Positions 1 through 7,458 of a stretch of 34,106 nucleotides of DNA are shown here, one piece after another. Each line of letters opens with the position of its first letter. Within the stretch, counting starts at the first letter, position 1. The DNA is from Treponema sp. Lineage in GTDB: Bacteria > Spirochaetota > Spirochaetia > Treponematales > Treponemataceae. The translations under genes and the position numbers were made by a program. Below the pieces are notes generated by a model. It saw only the letters and a list, made by a program, of their open reading frames with translations, was not told the DNA's origin and did not search any database. The stretch spans positions 1-34,106 of the forward strand of contig JAILNY010000068.1 of NCBI GenBank assembly GCA_024691105.1, given 5' to 3'.

Positions 1-6
1 TTTTAT

Positions 7-12
7 AAGGAG
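7..12 (+). promoter_or_regulatory. Ribosome binding site of guaB
   Basis: AAGGAG lies 7 nt before the ATG at 20. It is a canonical Shine-Dalgarno site and fixes the guaB start. Confidence 0.85.
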
Positions 13-19
13 TTGCACT

Positions 20-1528
20 ATGGCATATTATTTTGAAGAACCTTCACACACATTTGGTGAATACCTTTTGGTTCCCGGCTATTCTTCTGCGGAATGTATT
101 CCGACAAACGTTACATTAAACACACCTATTGTACGTTACAATAAAAAAGCCGGCGAGAAATGTCCGCTTACAATGAACATTCCTATGGTAAGTGCTGTAA
201 TGCAGTCTGTATCAAATGACAAACTTGCAATCGCACTTGCAAAAGAAGGCGGCATTTCTTTTATCTACGGTTCACAGACAATTGCAAATCAGGCTGCGAT
301 GATTGCACATGTTAAAACATACAAGGCAGGCTTTGTAAGTTCAGATTCTAATATCAAGCCGGATGCAACTCTCGGCGAGCTTGAAGAACTTGTAAAAGTT
401 ACAGGACACTCGACAGTTGCTGTTACAGACAACGGAAGTCCTAACGGTAAGTTAATGGGAATTATTACTGACCGCGATTACCGTTCAAATAAATGCCAGA
501 GCGACGAAAAAGTAAGCAAGTACATGACTCCGCTTGAAAAGCTTATCAAAGCAGAAGTTGGAATTACACTCGAAGAAGCAAATAACATAATCTGGGAACA
601 CAAAATCAACCAGCTTCCTATTCTTGATAAAAACGGAAACCTTCAGTATCTCGTATTCAGAAAGGATGCTGCAAGTCACGAAGAACATCCAAATGAACTT
701 CTCGATAATCAGAAGCGCTATATTGTTGGAGCTGGAATTAACACTCGCGATTACATGGAACGTGTTCCAATGCTTTTAGATGCAGGCGTTGATATTCTTT
801 GTCTTGACTCGTCAGAAGGTTTTTCTGAATGGCAGCGCCGCGCATTACACGACATCCACGAAAAATGGCCTAATGCAAAAGTAGGTGCCGGAAACGTTGT
901 TGACGCAGAAGGCTTTAATTTCTTAGCTGATGCTGGTGCTGATTTTATTAAGATCGGAATCGGCGGCGGTTCAATTTGTATTACACGTGAACAGAAAGGT
1001 ATTGGACGTGGTCAGGCAACTGCTACTATTGAAGTTGCAAAAGCACGCGATGAATATTACAAGAAAACTGGTATTTATATTCCTATCTGTTCTGACGGTG
1101 GAATCGTTCACGACTATCATATTACTCTAGCCCTTGCAATGGGTGCTGACTTTGTAATGCTCGGACGCTACTTTGCCCGCTTTGATGAGTCTCCTACAAA
1201 TAAGCTCATCGTAAATGGAAACTATGTAAAAGAGTACTGGGGCGAAGGATCTAACCGCGCGCGCAACTGGCAGAGATACGATCTTGGCGGTGCAAAGAAA
1301 ATGGCATTTGAAGAAGGCGTTGACTCGTACGTTCCTTATGCCGGAAGCCTCCACGACAACGTATCTATGACAATCAGCAAGATTACACACACAATGTGTA
1401 ACTGTGGTGCACTTTCTATTCCGGAACTTCAGGAAAAGGCAAAGATTACTCTTGTTTCTGCAGCTTCAATTTCTGAGGGTTCTGCACACGACGTAATCGT
1501 AAGAAACCCAAGCATCAGAGCTGAATAA
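20..1528 (+). CDS. guaB: IMP dehydrogenase (Tritrichomonas-like type)
   Basis: Oxidises IMP to XMP with NAD+, the first committed step of guanine nucleotide synthesis, in the cytoplasm. The 502-residue TIM barrel carries a CBS pair at about residues 100-225. The catalytic loop reads GGGSICITRE with nucleophile Cys320, and the flap dyad is Arg419-Tyr420. The loop departs from the common bacterial GPGSICTTR form and, from memory, matches the protozoan Tritrichomonas foetus enzyme closely, including length (503) and Cys and Arg-Tyr numbering (319, 418-419). The start is fixed by AAGGAG at 7-12. A hairpin terminator follows directly, so the gene is not cotranscribed with fic. The promoter lies left of the window. 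Function is certain; the subfamily placement rests on recalled sequence. Confidence 0.97.
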   Translation: MAYYFEEPSHTFGEYLLVPGYSSAECIPTNVTLNTPIVRYNKKAGEKCPLTMNIPMVSAVMQSVSNDKLAIALAKEGGISFIYGSQTIANQAAMIAHVKTYKAGFVSSDSNIKPDATLGELEELVKVTGHSTVAVTDNGSPNGKLMGIITDRDYRSNKCQSDEKVSKYMTPLEKLIKAEVGITLEEANNIIWEHKINQLPILDKNGNLQYLVFRKDAASHEEHPNELLDNQKRYIVGAGINTRDYMERVPMLLDAGVDILCLDSSEGFSEWQRRALHDIHEKWPNAKVGAGNVVDAEGFNFLADAGADFIKIGIGGGSICITREQKGIGRGQATATIEVAKARDEYYKKTGIYIPICSDGGIVHDYHITLALAMGADFVMLGRYFARFDESPTNKLIVNGNYVKEYWGEGSNRARNWQRYDLGGAKKMAFEEGVDSYVPYAGSLHDNVSMTISKITHTMCNCGALSIPELQEKAKITLVSAASISEGSAHDVIVRNPSIRAE

Positions 1529-1537
1529 TACTTACAA

Positions 1538-1570
1538 CAAAAGACCGCGATTTTTCGCGGCCTTTTGTTT
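1538..1570 (+). terminator. Rho-independent terminator after guaB
   Basis: Arms 1538-1550 and 1555-1567 pair with one A-C mismatch around a TTTT loop, and T residues follow. The A-rich 5' flank would also let it work on the minus strand. Confidence 0.85.
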
Positions 1571-1581
1571 CACAACCTCAC

Positions 1582-1613
1582 ACCCCGCACAAAATCGCGC
1601 GGGGTATTTTTTT
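1582..1613 (+). terminator. Second GC hairpin with T-run
   Basis: A 7-bp perfect stem (ACCCCGC at 1582-1588 with GCGGGGT at 1599-1605) is followed by a T-run at 1607-1613. It lies just after the main guaB terminator and shares the CGCG-rich core seen in other intergenic elements of the window. Confidence 0.55.
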
Positions 1614-1676
1614 GCGGTGAATATCCCGTTAATCTCCGCATTTTTTGCGGTGAATATCTTGCTAATCTCCGCATTT
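1611..1676 (+). repeat. Two tandem 33-bp repeats upstream of fic
   Basis: Copies 1611-1643 and 1644-1676 are nearly identical. They share TTTGCGGTGAATATC and TAATCTCCGCATTT and differ only in the centre. Each copy has inverted ends (TGCGG and CCGCA). The centre of copy 2 supplies the predicted -35 of fic (TTGCTA at 1659-1664); copy 1 has CCGTTA there. Confidence 0.85.
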
Positions 1677-1687
1677 TCCCGTAAAAT
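1659..1687 (+). promoter_or_regulatory. Promoter of fic, probably leaderless
   Basis: TTGCTA (1659-1664), a 17-bp spacer, then TAAAAT (1682-1687). The ATG at 1694 is only 6 nt past the -10 and no Shine-Dalgarno site exists. Transcription should start at or next to the A of the start codon. Confidence 0.65.
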
Positions 1688-1693
1688 ATAAGC

Positions 1694-2794
1694 ATGTATA
1701 TCTATGAATACAGAGAATGGCCAAATTTCACCTATGACTCAAAGAATATCTCAATTCTTTTGGAAGATTGTCATGTCGCACAGGGAAAACTGCTTTCTAA
1801 AATGGAATTACTTGGACTTTCGCAAAAAGAAGACAAGATTCTGGAAAACATTTCAAGTGACGTCATAAAATCAAGTGAAATTGAAGGCTTTCTTCTCAAT
1901 AAGGATCAGGTACGCTCCTCCATTGCGCGCCGTCTTGGATTTCAGAAACAACCCCTTGTCAACACAGAACGTAATGTTGATGCAGTTGTTGAAATGATGC
2001 TTGATGCCACACAGAATTATGAAAAACCGCTTACAAAAGAACGCCTTTTTTCATGGCATGCATGCCTTTTTCCAACAGGTTATAGTGGTATGAATAAAAT
2101 AGAGGTAGCACAATACCGTTCAGGTGCAATGCAGGTAGTTTCAGGCGCAATCGGAATGGAAAGAATTCATTACGAAGCACCCTGTGCAGAAAAAATTTCT
2201 GAAGAAATGGAGATTTTTTTTAACTGGCTCAATGATGATAAGAAAAAGGATGACTCGCTTGTAAATGCGGCAATTGCTCATTTATGGTTTGTCACGATCC
2301 ACCCTTTTGAAGATGGTAATGGTCGAATCGCACGTACAATTTCGGACATGATGCTTTGCCGCAGCGACCATACAAATCTTCGTTTTTACAGTATGTCAAA
2401 CCAGATTTCTAAAGACAAAAATAATTACTACGATGTCTTAGAACGTACCCAGCACAGTTCCCCCGATATAACAGAATGGCTCAGCTGGTTTTTAAACTGT
2501 TTACAAAAAGCTATAGATGAAAGTTATTCAGAAACAGAAAAGGTACTAAAAAAATATTCCTTCCTTCAAAACCTTAGCGGACTACAGCTTAATGCACGCC
2601 AGCGCCTGATGCTAGAGCGGCTTACAGATGGTAACTGGTTTGGAGTTCTTAATTCTTCAAAATGGGCAAAAATTGCAAAATGCTCCGGAGACACGGCTCT
2701 TCGTGATATTACAGATTTAATTCAAAAAGGAATTCTTGAAAAAGAACAGACTTCGGGCGGCAGAAGCACAAACTACCGCCTGAAAGAAAATTAG
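1694..2794 (+). CDS. Fic family protein (probable AMP-transferase)
   Basis: Fic proteins move AMP, or occasionally other nucleotide moieties, onto hydroxyl side chains of target proteins. The complete Fic core motif HPFEDGNGR is at residues 203-211 with catalytic His203. Upstream, S60-xxx-E64-G65 matches the (S/T)xxxE(G/N) inhibitory helix, placed N-terminally as in self-inhibited class II Fic proteins. The N-terminal region (about 1-90) resembles the DUF4172/Fic_N cap, and residues 300-366 look like a winged helix. No antitoxin gene is adjacent, which fits intramolecular inhibition. It has its own promoter and converges on lysA across a shared terminator. The target is unknown. Family assignment is sure; AMPylation is inferred from the intact motif. 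Confidence 0.93.
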   Translation: MYIYEYREWPNFTYDSKNISILLEDCHVAQGKLLSKMELLGLSQKEDKILENISSDVIKSSEIEGFLLNKDQVRSSIARRLGFQKQPLVNTERNVDAVVEMMLDATQNYEKPLTKERLFSWHACLFPTGYSGMNKIEVAQYRSGAMQVVSGAIGMERIHYEAPCAEKISEEMEIFFNWLNDDKKKDDSLVNAAIAHLWFVTIHPFEDGNGRIARTISDMMLCRSDHTNLRFYSMSNQISKDKNNYYDVLERTQHSSPDITEWLSWFLNCLQKAIDESYSETEKVLKKYSFLQNLSGLQLNARQRLMLERLTDGNWFGVLNSSKWAKIAKCSGDTALRDITDLIQKGILEKEQTSGGRSTNYRLKEN

Positions 2795-2812
2795 AAAATA
2801 AAGATATCTAAA

Positions 2813-2846
2813 CAAAAGGCTGCGATTTGAGCGGCCTTTTGTTTTT
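2813..2846. terminator. Bidirectional terminator between fic and lysA
   Basis: Arms 2813-2823 and 2831-2841 (CAAAAGGCTGC with GCGGCCTTTTG) form an 11-bp stem with one wobble pair. A T-run follows on the plus strand and TTTTG-TTT on the minus strand. It serves both converging genes. Confidence 0.8.
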
Positions 2847-2848
2847 AC

Positions 2849-4111
2849 TTAGAACAACATCATTAAATCTTCAATCGTTTCTCGGCGACGGATCTGTTTT
2901 ACAGTTCCGTCTTTGCAGATTAAAACTTCTGCAGGACGCGGACGAGAGTTGTATGTTGAACACATACTCCAGCCATATGCTCCTGTATCAAGGATACATG
3001 CAAGGTCGCCTGTTTCGATTTTTGGAAGCTTGCGTTCTTTTGCAAGAATGTCGCCGCTTTCGCAGATGTTTCCGACTACATTCTGTTCAATAAGATTGTC
3101 GCGGCTTACAGGCTTTCCGCCTCTGAGGACTTCGACATCATGCCATGAGTCATACATACTCGGGCGAACAAGCACGTTCATTCCGATATCTGTTCCGGCA
3201 TAAAGATGTCCGTTATTCTGTTTTGTCGCATGAACACGACCAAGAATTACACTGCTTTCTGCAACGCAGTATCTTCCAGGTTCTGACTTGAACATTGGAG
3301 CACTGCCGTACTTTGAAACAAAGTTATCAAGAATCGGCTCAAGCTTTTTCTTAAAGTCTTCCATTGGATAATCTTTTTCATCATCAAGCTTGTGGTAAGG
3401 GATTCCGTATCCACCGCCAAAGTCGATGAACTTAAGATTTTTAAACTGAAGGGCAATCTCAAGAAAGTTTGTAACTGCATCAAGATAAGGCTGACCGTCC
3501 ATAAAACCAGAACCGATGTGCTGGTTAATTCCTGCAATCGTAAGATTATATTTTTCTGTAATCTTAAAAATCTGAGGAATATCTTCTTCTGCTATACCGA
3601 ACTTTGTCTTTTTACCGCCTGTAACAACCTTTTCGCAGTGACCTGCTCCAACACCAGGATTAATGCGCACTGCACACAATCTTTTTTCCGGTGCAACATT
3701 CATCTCGTTACAGCACTGACCAAAAAGTTCAAGCTGACTTAAAGAGTCAAGGCTTGTCATAACTCCTTTTTTGATTGAATATTCAAGCTCGGCTGCTGCA
3801 ACATTATTTGGAATAAAAAATATTCTTTCTTTTGGAAAACCGGCCTTAAAAAGCATTTCGATTTCGCCGGTGCTCATCGCATCGCAGTTAAGTCCTTCTT
3901 CCAAAGCAATCTTTAAGATGTTTACATTTGTATTTGCCTTAACTGAATAATTTGCAGTATAAGGATACTTTGTAATTACCTGAGATACTTTGTGCATACG
4001 GTCACGCAATATTTCTTCTGAATAAACATAAAGAGGTGTTCCGTACTGTTTAACGATATCTTCGGGATTGTTTCCCTTAAAATAATTTACGCTTTCAATA
4101 AATGAATTCAT
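2849..4111 (-). CDS. lysA: Diaminopimelate decarboxylase
   Basis: PLP-dependent decarboxylation of meso-diaminopimelate to L-lysine, the last step of lysine synthesis. The 420-residue fold-III enzyme has the PLP lysine in YSVKAN (Lys58), the glycine-rich FGGGYG phosphate loop (231-236), EPGR (277-280) and the catalytic Cys350 in CESGD. The reading frame is open upstream to 4162, but the start at 4111 is chosen because AGGAG lies 7 nt before it and MNSFIESVNYF is a normal LysA N-terminus. The gene lies 77 bp downstream of ddh on the same strand, with a structured spacer between them, so the two are probably one transcript. Confidence 0.95.
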   Translation of the reverse strand: MNSFIESVNYFKGNNPEDIVKQYGTPLYVYSEEILRDRMHKVSQVITKYPYTANYSVKANTNVNILKIALEEGLNCDAMSTGEIEMLFKAGFPKERIFFIPNNVAAAELEYSIKKGVMTSLDSLSQLELFGQCCNEMNVAPEKRLCAVRINPGVGAGHCEKVVTGGKKTKFGIAEEDIPQIFKITEKYNLTIAGINQHIGSGFMDGQPYLDAVTNFLEIALQFKNLKFIDFGGGYGIPYHKLDDEKDYPMEDFKKKLEPILDNFVSKYGSAPMFKSEPGRYCVAESSVILGRVHATKQNNGHLYAGTDIGMNVLVRPSMYDSWHDVEVLRGGKPVSRDNLIEQNVVGNICESGDILAKERKLPKIETGDLACILDTGAYGWSMCSTYNSRPRPAEVLICKDGTVKQIRRRETIEDLMMLF

Positions 4112-4124
4112 TCTGACTCCTGAA

Positions 4125-4188
4125 ATTGCGCGGCACAACCTGCACGCTTTCTTACAGCACAACCGGCACCGCGCGATTGCTCGTAAGA
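4125..4188 (-). other. Structured ddh-lysA intercistronic spacer
   Basis: The spacer holds TCTTAC (4150-4155) and GTAAGA (4183-4188) as a perfect inverted pair, a direct repeat GCACAACC at 4133 and 4157, and a near-perfect outer inverted pair ATTGCGCGG (4125-4133) with CCGCGCGAT (4169-4177). No T-run makes it an obvious terminator. It could affect mRNA processing or stability between the cistrons. Confidence 0.45.
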
Positions 4189-5178
4189 CTAAAGTAAATG
4201 AGCTCTGATTTCTTCGCCGCTTAATGGGCTAAGGTATGCAGGAGCTACATCAAATACTGTCTTACATCCTGTCTGTCCTTCTTTGCTCATGCGGTAAACT
4301 GCTCTTGCATAGGCAACAAGAACGCTTGTTGTAAATGCAGGATTTGAATCAAGCTTTAAACTGTATTCGATTACGTTATTGTATTCTTTGTTCCAGCCTG
4401 TTTTTCCTGTTCTGATTACAAATCCGCCGTGTGGAATTTCTTTATGGTTTTTATTTAATTCTTCCTGCGAAATAAATGTAACAGTTGTATCATAGTCTGC
4501 AAAGTAATTAGGCATTGTCTTAATTTCGTTTTCGATTCTCTTAAGATCTTCAGCTGTCGCACCGTCTTCTGCTACTACATAGCATTCACGTGTGTGCTTC
4601 TGTCTTGTAGTAAGTTCCGGATTTTCACATGCGCGAACTGCCTTGAGTGCTGATTCAACAGGAACTGTATACTGTCTTGCATCTTTTACACCTTTGATGC
4701 GGCGGATTGCATCGCTGTGTCCCTGGCTTACACCCTTTCCCCAGAATGTGTAATCATTACCTTCTGGTAAAATGCAGTTTGCATAAAGACGGTTCAAACT
4801 GAACATTCCAGGATCCCAACCACATGAAATAAGAGCTGTATGCTGAGATTCTTTTGCAGCCTTATCAACATTTGCAAAGTGCTGTGGAACTTTTGCGTGT
4901 GTATCAAAGCTGTCGATTACGTTAAAATATTTTGCATATTCTGGAGTCTGTTCTGGAAGGTCAGTTGCACTACCACCACAAAGAACAAGAACGTCAATTT
5001 TATCTTTGTAGTTTAATATGTCTTTTACATTTTCTACAGGAACACCAGCTGTCAAAATTTTTACAGTAGAAGGATCACGACGGGTAAATACTGCAACAAG
5101 TTCGCAATCTTTATTCTGTTTGATTGCACATTCAATACCTTTTCCAAGGTTACCATAACCTAAAATACCGATTTTCAT
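4189..5178 (-). CDS. ddh: meso-Diaminopimelate D-dehydrogenase
   Basis: NADPH-dependent reversible amination of L-2-amino-6-oxopimelate (from tetrahydrodipicolinate) to meso-DAP, a one-step route that bypasses the succinylase and acetylase branches. The 329-residue protein begins with a Rossmann motif GYGNLG (residues 7-12) and VFTRRDP, both typical of Ddh, and contains SCGWDPGMFS and the substrate-domain segment HGGFVIRTG. Length fits the family. AAGGAG lies 6 nt before the ATG. It sits 49 bp after trmB and 77 bp before lysA, so product and next enzyme are encoded side by side. Confidence 0.94.
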   Translation of the reverse strand: MKIGILGYGNLGKGIECAIKQNKDCELVAVFTRRDPSTVKILTAGVPVENVKDILNYKDKIDVLVLCGGSATDLPEQTPEYAKYFNVIDSFDTHAKVPQHFANVDKAAKESQHTALISCGWDPGMFSLNRLYANCILPEGNDYTFWGKGVSQGHSDAIRRIKGVKDARQYTVPVESALKAVRACENPELTTRQKHTRECYVVAEDGATAEDLKRIENEIKTMPNYFADYDTTVTFISQEELNKNHKEIPHGGFVIRTGKTGWNKEYNNVIEYSLKLDSNPAFTTSVLVAYARAVYRMSKEGQTGCKTVFDVAPAYLSPLSGEEIRAHLL

Positions 5179-5227
5179 TTTATACTCCTTTGATAGTCGT
5201 TTTGTTGAATTTTAAAGCAACGCTTTT

Positions 5228-5929
5228 TTATTTTTCAACTGAAGCGTTTTCTATCATAAATATTTTATTCTTTAAGTACTCTTTCATTACATCCACCAGA
5301 TTTTTCTGACCGGAAAAAAGACAGGTGTCATCAGAACTGTCTGTAATCTGTCCAGTCAAAACATAAGTCGAATCCGTTATAAAACGAATCTGATCTTTTT
5401 CAACCTGAGTCTGATAAATTTTTGCACCTTTAAGCTTATATTCATCAGAAAGGATTACAATCTTCTTTTTTTGTGCGACAAGCTGTTTTAACTGTTCATC
5501 AAAAATGCTGATAATATCAGAAGGTGCAAGTATATAAAGTCTAAGCTGAGTTTCTTCTATCATCTGGCGGATTTTATTTTTAATATTTGAGGAACCTTTT
5601 ATTGTAAGATAGCCTTCAACATTTTGTACCTGCTCTGGTGAATTTGCTTTTATATACTCTGCCTTTTCAGAAAGTGATCCCATCACATTGGACAAAAAGC
5701 GTTCAAGTTCAACCGGAACATATTTACTGCCCTCGCCTTCCATAACGTAGCAGGCACCTTTTGCAGTAAGTTCTGAAAGTGCTGAATAAACGTTTGACCT
5801 TGAAATTCCTGTAGACTTTGAAACTTCGTAACCGGTCATCTGTCCTTTTTTAAGAAGTTCAACATAAATGAGCGCTTCTTGTCTGGAAAGACCAAAATCT
5901 GTCAGATATTCTAAAATCTTTAAATCCAT
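5228..5929 (-). CDS. TrmB-family transcriptional regulator
   Basis: The 233-residue protein has an N-terminal winged helix (about residues 5-70, with LSRQEALIYVELL and GISRSNVYSALSEL) typical of TrmB. A C-terminal effector-type region follows (about 105-225, with LRLYILAPSD). The frame runs to 5992, but MDLKILEYL at 5929 is the usual TrmB N-terminus, preceded by GGAG 10 nt away. The promoter TTGACA-N17-TATAAC lies upstream with a perfect palindrome over the predicted start site, which suggests autoregulation. ddh and lysA follow on the same strand, so it may control them. Known TrmB members mostly sense sugars; the ligand here is unknown. Confidence 0.85.
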   Translation of the reverse strand: MDLKILEYLTDFGLSRQEALIYVELLKKGQMTGYEVSKSTGISRSNVYSALSELTAKGACYVMEGEGSKYVPVELERFLSNVMGSLSEKAEYIKANSPEQVQNVEGYLTIKGSSNIKNKIRQMIEETQLRLYILAPSDIISIFDEQLKQLVAQKKKIVILSDEYKLKGAKIYQTQVEKDQIRFITDSTYVLTGQITDSSDDTCLFSGQKNLVDVMKEYLKNKIFMIENASVEK

Positions 5930-5954
5930 TAAAACAGCGCTCCATTGCGATATA

Positions 5955-5978
5955 TAGTAGTTCCTTTTAGAACTACTA
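5955..5978 (-). promoter_or_regulatory. Palindromic operator at the trmB start site
   Basis: Perfect 9-bp arms (TAGTAGTTC and GAACTACTA) flank a 6-bp centre. The site begins 3 bp after the -10 and covers the predicted transcription start near 5974, which is where a repressor would block the polymerase. TrmB itself is the obvious candidate binder. Confidence 0.7.
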
Positions 5979-5980
5979 AT

Positions 5981-6009
5981 GTTATAACACAATAAGCCAA
6001 CTCTGTCAA
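5981..6009 (-). promoter_or_regulatory. Strong promoter of trmB-ddh-lysA
   Basis: On the minus strand: consensus -35 TTGACA (6004-6009), 17-bp spacer, -10 TATAAC (5981-5986). It is one of the best sigma-70-like promoters in the window. Confidence 0.8.
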
Positions 6010-6033
6010 TTAATAAGCATTAATTAACTAATT

Positions 6034-6774
6034 TTAGCAATATCTTTTAAGTTCTTCAATTATCTGCTTTATATCTTCCTTAAGAAAAATTGTATTCCAG
6101 CCAAGGGATTGTGCCGGCTCAATGTCATTTTTTAATGAGTCGCCGATCATGATTAGATTTTTGGCATCAGACACTTTTTCACCACCGGGTACGTCCAGGA
6201 AATATATTTCCCTATGCACATCGCAATGTGCGCTCAGATATTCTTCAGCCTTTTTTGCGGCAACTTCAAAAATACGAGTATCCGGTTTATCAATTCCAAA
6301 TTCACCCGAAACTACAATCAACTCAGGGCTAATCCATTTTTCAAGCCCAAGATTATTTATTTTATTACGCTGATGAGAAGATGGTCCGTTTGTAATAATT
6401 CCAAGTGCAAAAAAGTTTTCTTTTGCAAAATCAAGCATTTGAATTACATCGTCATTCAACTTTAGTGAATATAAATGATTTTTATAAATCGCATGAAAAT
6501 CGAGTGCTTCTTTTTCTGTTAAGCTGATACCGACATCTTTAAATCCATTTTGAAAACGGTAAGCATACATTTCCTGCTGGGTAATAACGCCACGCTGCGC
6601 AAGATAAAAAACTTCGTCCCCTCGTTTTATGCATGTGTCATTTGCGTGCGTTTTAAATTCAACACTTTTTACAAAGCCGCATCCTTTAAAATATTCATCA
6701 AAGGCAAGGTAAAATGCATCACGTCTAAAATATAAGGTATCATCTAGATCAAAAAAAATTATTTTGGGATTCAC
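6034..6774 (-). CDS. HAD-superfamily hydrolase (nucleotidase/phosphatase type)
   Basis: The 246-residue protein has all four HAD motifs: FFDLDDTLY with Asp9 and Asp11, the Thr of IITNGPSS, the Lys of GIDKPDTRIF, and the acidic MIGDSLKND. An alpha-helical cap follows motif I, as in class I HAD phosphatases. The layout resembles YjjG-like pyrimidine 5'-nucleotidases, but the substrate cannot be read from sequence. The frame extends to a TTG at 6801. I choose the GTG at 6774 because TATACT lies exactly 7 nt upstream, matching other leaderless genes here, and MNPKIIFFDLDDT is a normal HAD start. It is divergent from the secreted-protein gene. Confidence 0.85.
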   Translation of the reverse strand: MNPKIIFFDLDDTLYFRRDAFYLAFDEYFKGCGFVKSVEFKTHANDTCIKRGDEVFYLAQRGVITQQEMYAYRFQNGFKDVGISLTEKEALDFHAIYKNHLYSLKLNDDVIQMLDFAKENFFALGIITNGPSSHQRNKINNLGLEKWISPELIVVSGEFGIDKPDTRIFEVAAKKAEEYLSAHCDVHREIYFLDVPGGEKVSDAKNLIMIGDSLKNDIEPAQSLGWNTIFLKEDIKQIIEELKRYC

Positions 6775-6789
6775 GCAAATAAGTATATT
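6761..6789 (+). promoter_or_regulatory. Promoter of the secreted-protein gene
   Basis: TATATT (6784-6789) lies 6 nt before the ATG at 6796, with no Shine-Dalgarno site. The -35 is poor (ATTTTG at 6761-6766, 17-bp spacer). Its -10 overlaps the opposite-strand -10 at 6782-6787. Confidence 0.4.
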
Positions 6790-6810
6790 TTTTTTATGCA
6801 ATTTGATAAA
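6782..6810 (-). promoter_or_regulatory. Promoter of the HAD gene, probably leaderless
   Basis: On the minus strand: TTTATC (6805-6810), 17-bp spacer, TATACT (6782-6787), then 7 nt to the GTG at 6774. The -10 overlaps the -10 of the divergent gene. Confidence 0.55.
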
Positions 6811-7458
6811 GTAAAAATGATGAAAAAATCGTCAGCCCTTTGTCTTATTTTTTTACTACTCTCTTTAAGCGGCACTCTGCCACATTTTCAAATTGCGGCA
6901 CATACCCGTGAGCAGCCACAGAATCATGTACAGCCCCTGGTACAGCCTCGTGCTCAGTTTAATAACCAGAATTTAATTTTTGCAAAAGACATGACACCTG
7001 ATTTAAAACCTAATCCATGGTCATTAACAATTTACAGACCAGAAAATTCTTTTCATATAAATGAAATCCACTGCTGGGTAAAATTTACAGATGCCGATAC
7101 AGGCGAAGATGTTACGTATACAAAGATTTTTCCAAAGTATTCATGGGTAAACAGGCCTGACAAAAATCTTGACTACCATGGCTCCTATTACTTAAGCGGC
7201 GGAATGCTGATGAAAATAATTCTTAAACCAGGCCGCTACAATATTACAGTTTATACACCAAAGGACAAAGTATTTGGAATTACAACTCCCAATAAAGGAG
7301 ACTGGACTTCTAACGTTTTTTACTACGACACAAACAATCCGACAAACGTTATCTGGGTTGTTCCGGTTGCAGATGAATACGGCTTTTACACAGGAAGCTG
7401 GTACATTGATTACCGCGCGCCAAAATATTACAAGTTTACCAAACCTCGCATTAACTAG
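6796..7458 (+). CDS. Secreted protein of unknown function
   Basis: I do not recognise this 220-residue protein. Residues 8-35 form a signal peptide (MMKKSS, then LCLIFLLLSL, with a likely cleavage after QIAA). A Gln/Pro-rich stretch follows (about 38-55). The remainder is rich in Tyr, Trp, Asn and Pro and in alternating beta-type segments such as WSLTIYRP and RYNITVYTP, which suggests a beta-sandwich exposed outside the cytoplasmic membrane. An inner ATG at 6817 could also start it, but neither start has a ribosome site. The -10 spacing favours 6796. Its stop codon overlaps that of the converging radical SAM gene in the palindrome CTAG. Confidence 0.75.
   Translation: MQFDKVKMMKKSSALCLIFLLLSLSGTLPHFQIAAHTREQPQNHVQPLVQPRAQFNNQNLIFAKDMTPDLKPNPWSLTIYRPENSFHINEIHCWVKFTDADTGEDVTYTKIFPKYSWVNRPDKNLDYHGSYYLSGGMLMKIILKPGRYNITVYTPKDKVFGITTPNKGDWTSNVFYYDTNNPTNVIWVVPVADEYGFYTGSWYIDYRAPKYYKFTKPRIN

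Noticed and set aside
3392..3742. Plus-strand reading frames over lysA and other minus-strand genes
   Set aside because: They are antisense shadows with no ribosome site and no recognisable product.
4112..4162. 17-residue N-terminal extension of LysA
   Set aside because: It is Cys/Arg-rich, read through a structured spacer, and bypasses a good AGGAG site before 4111.
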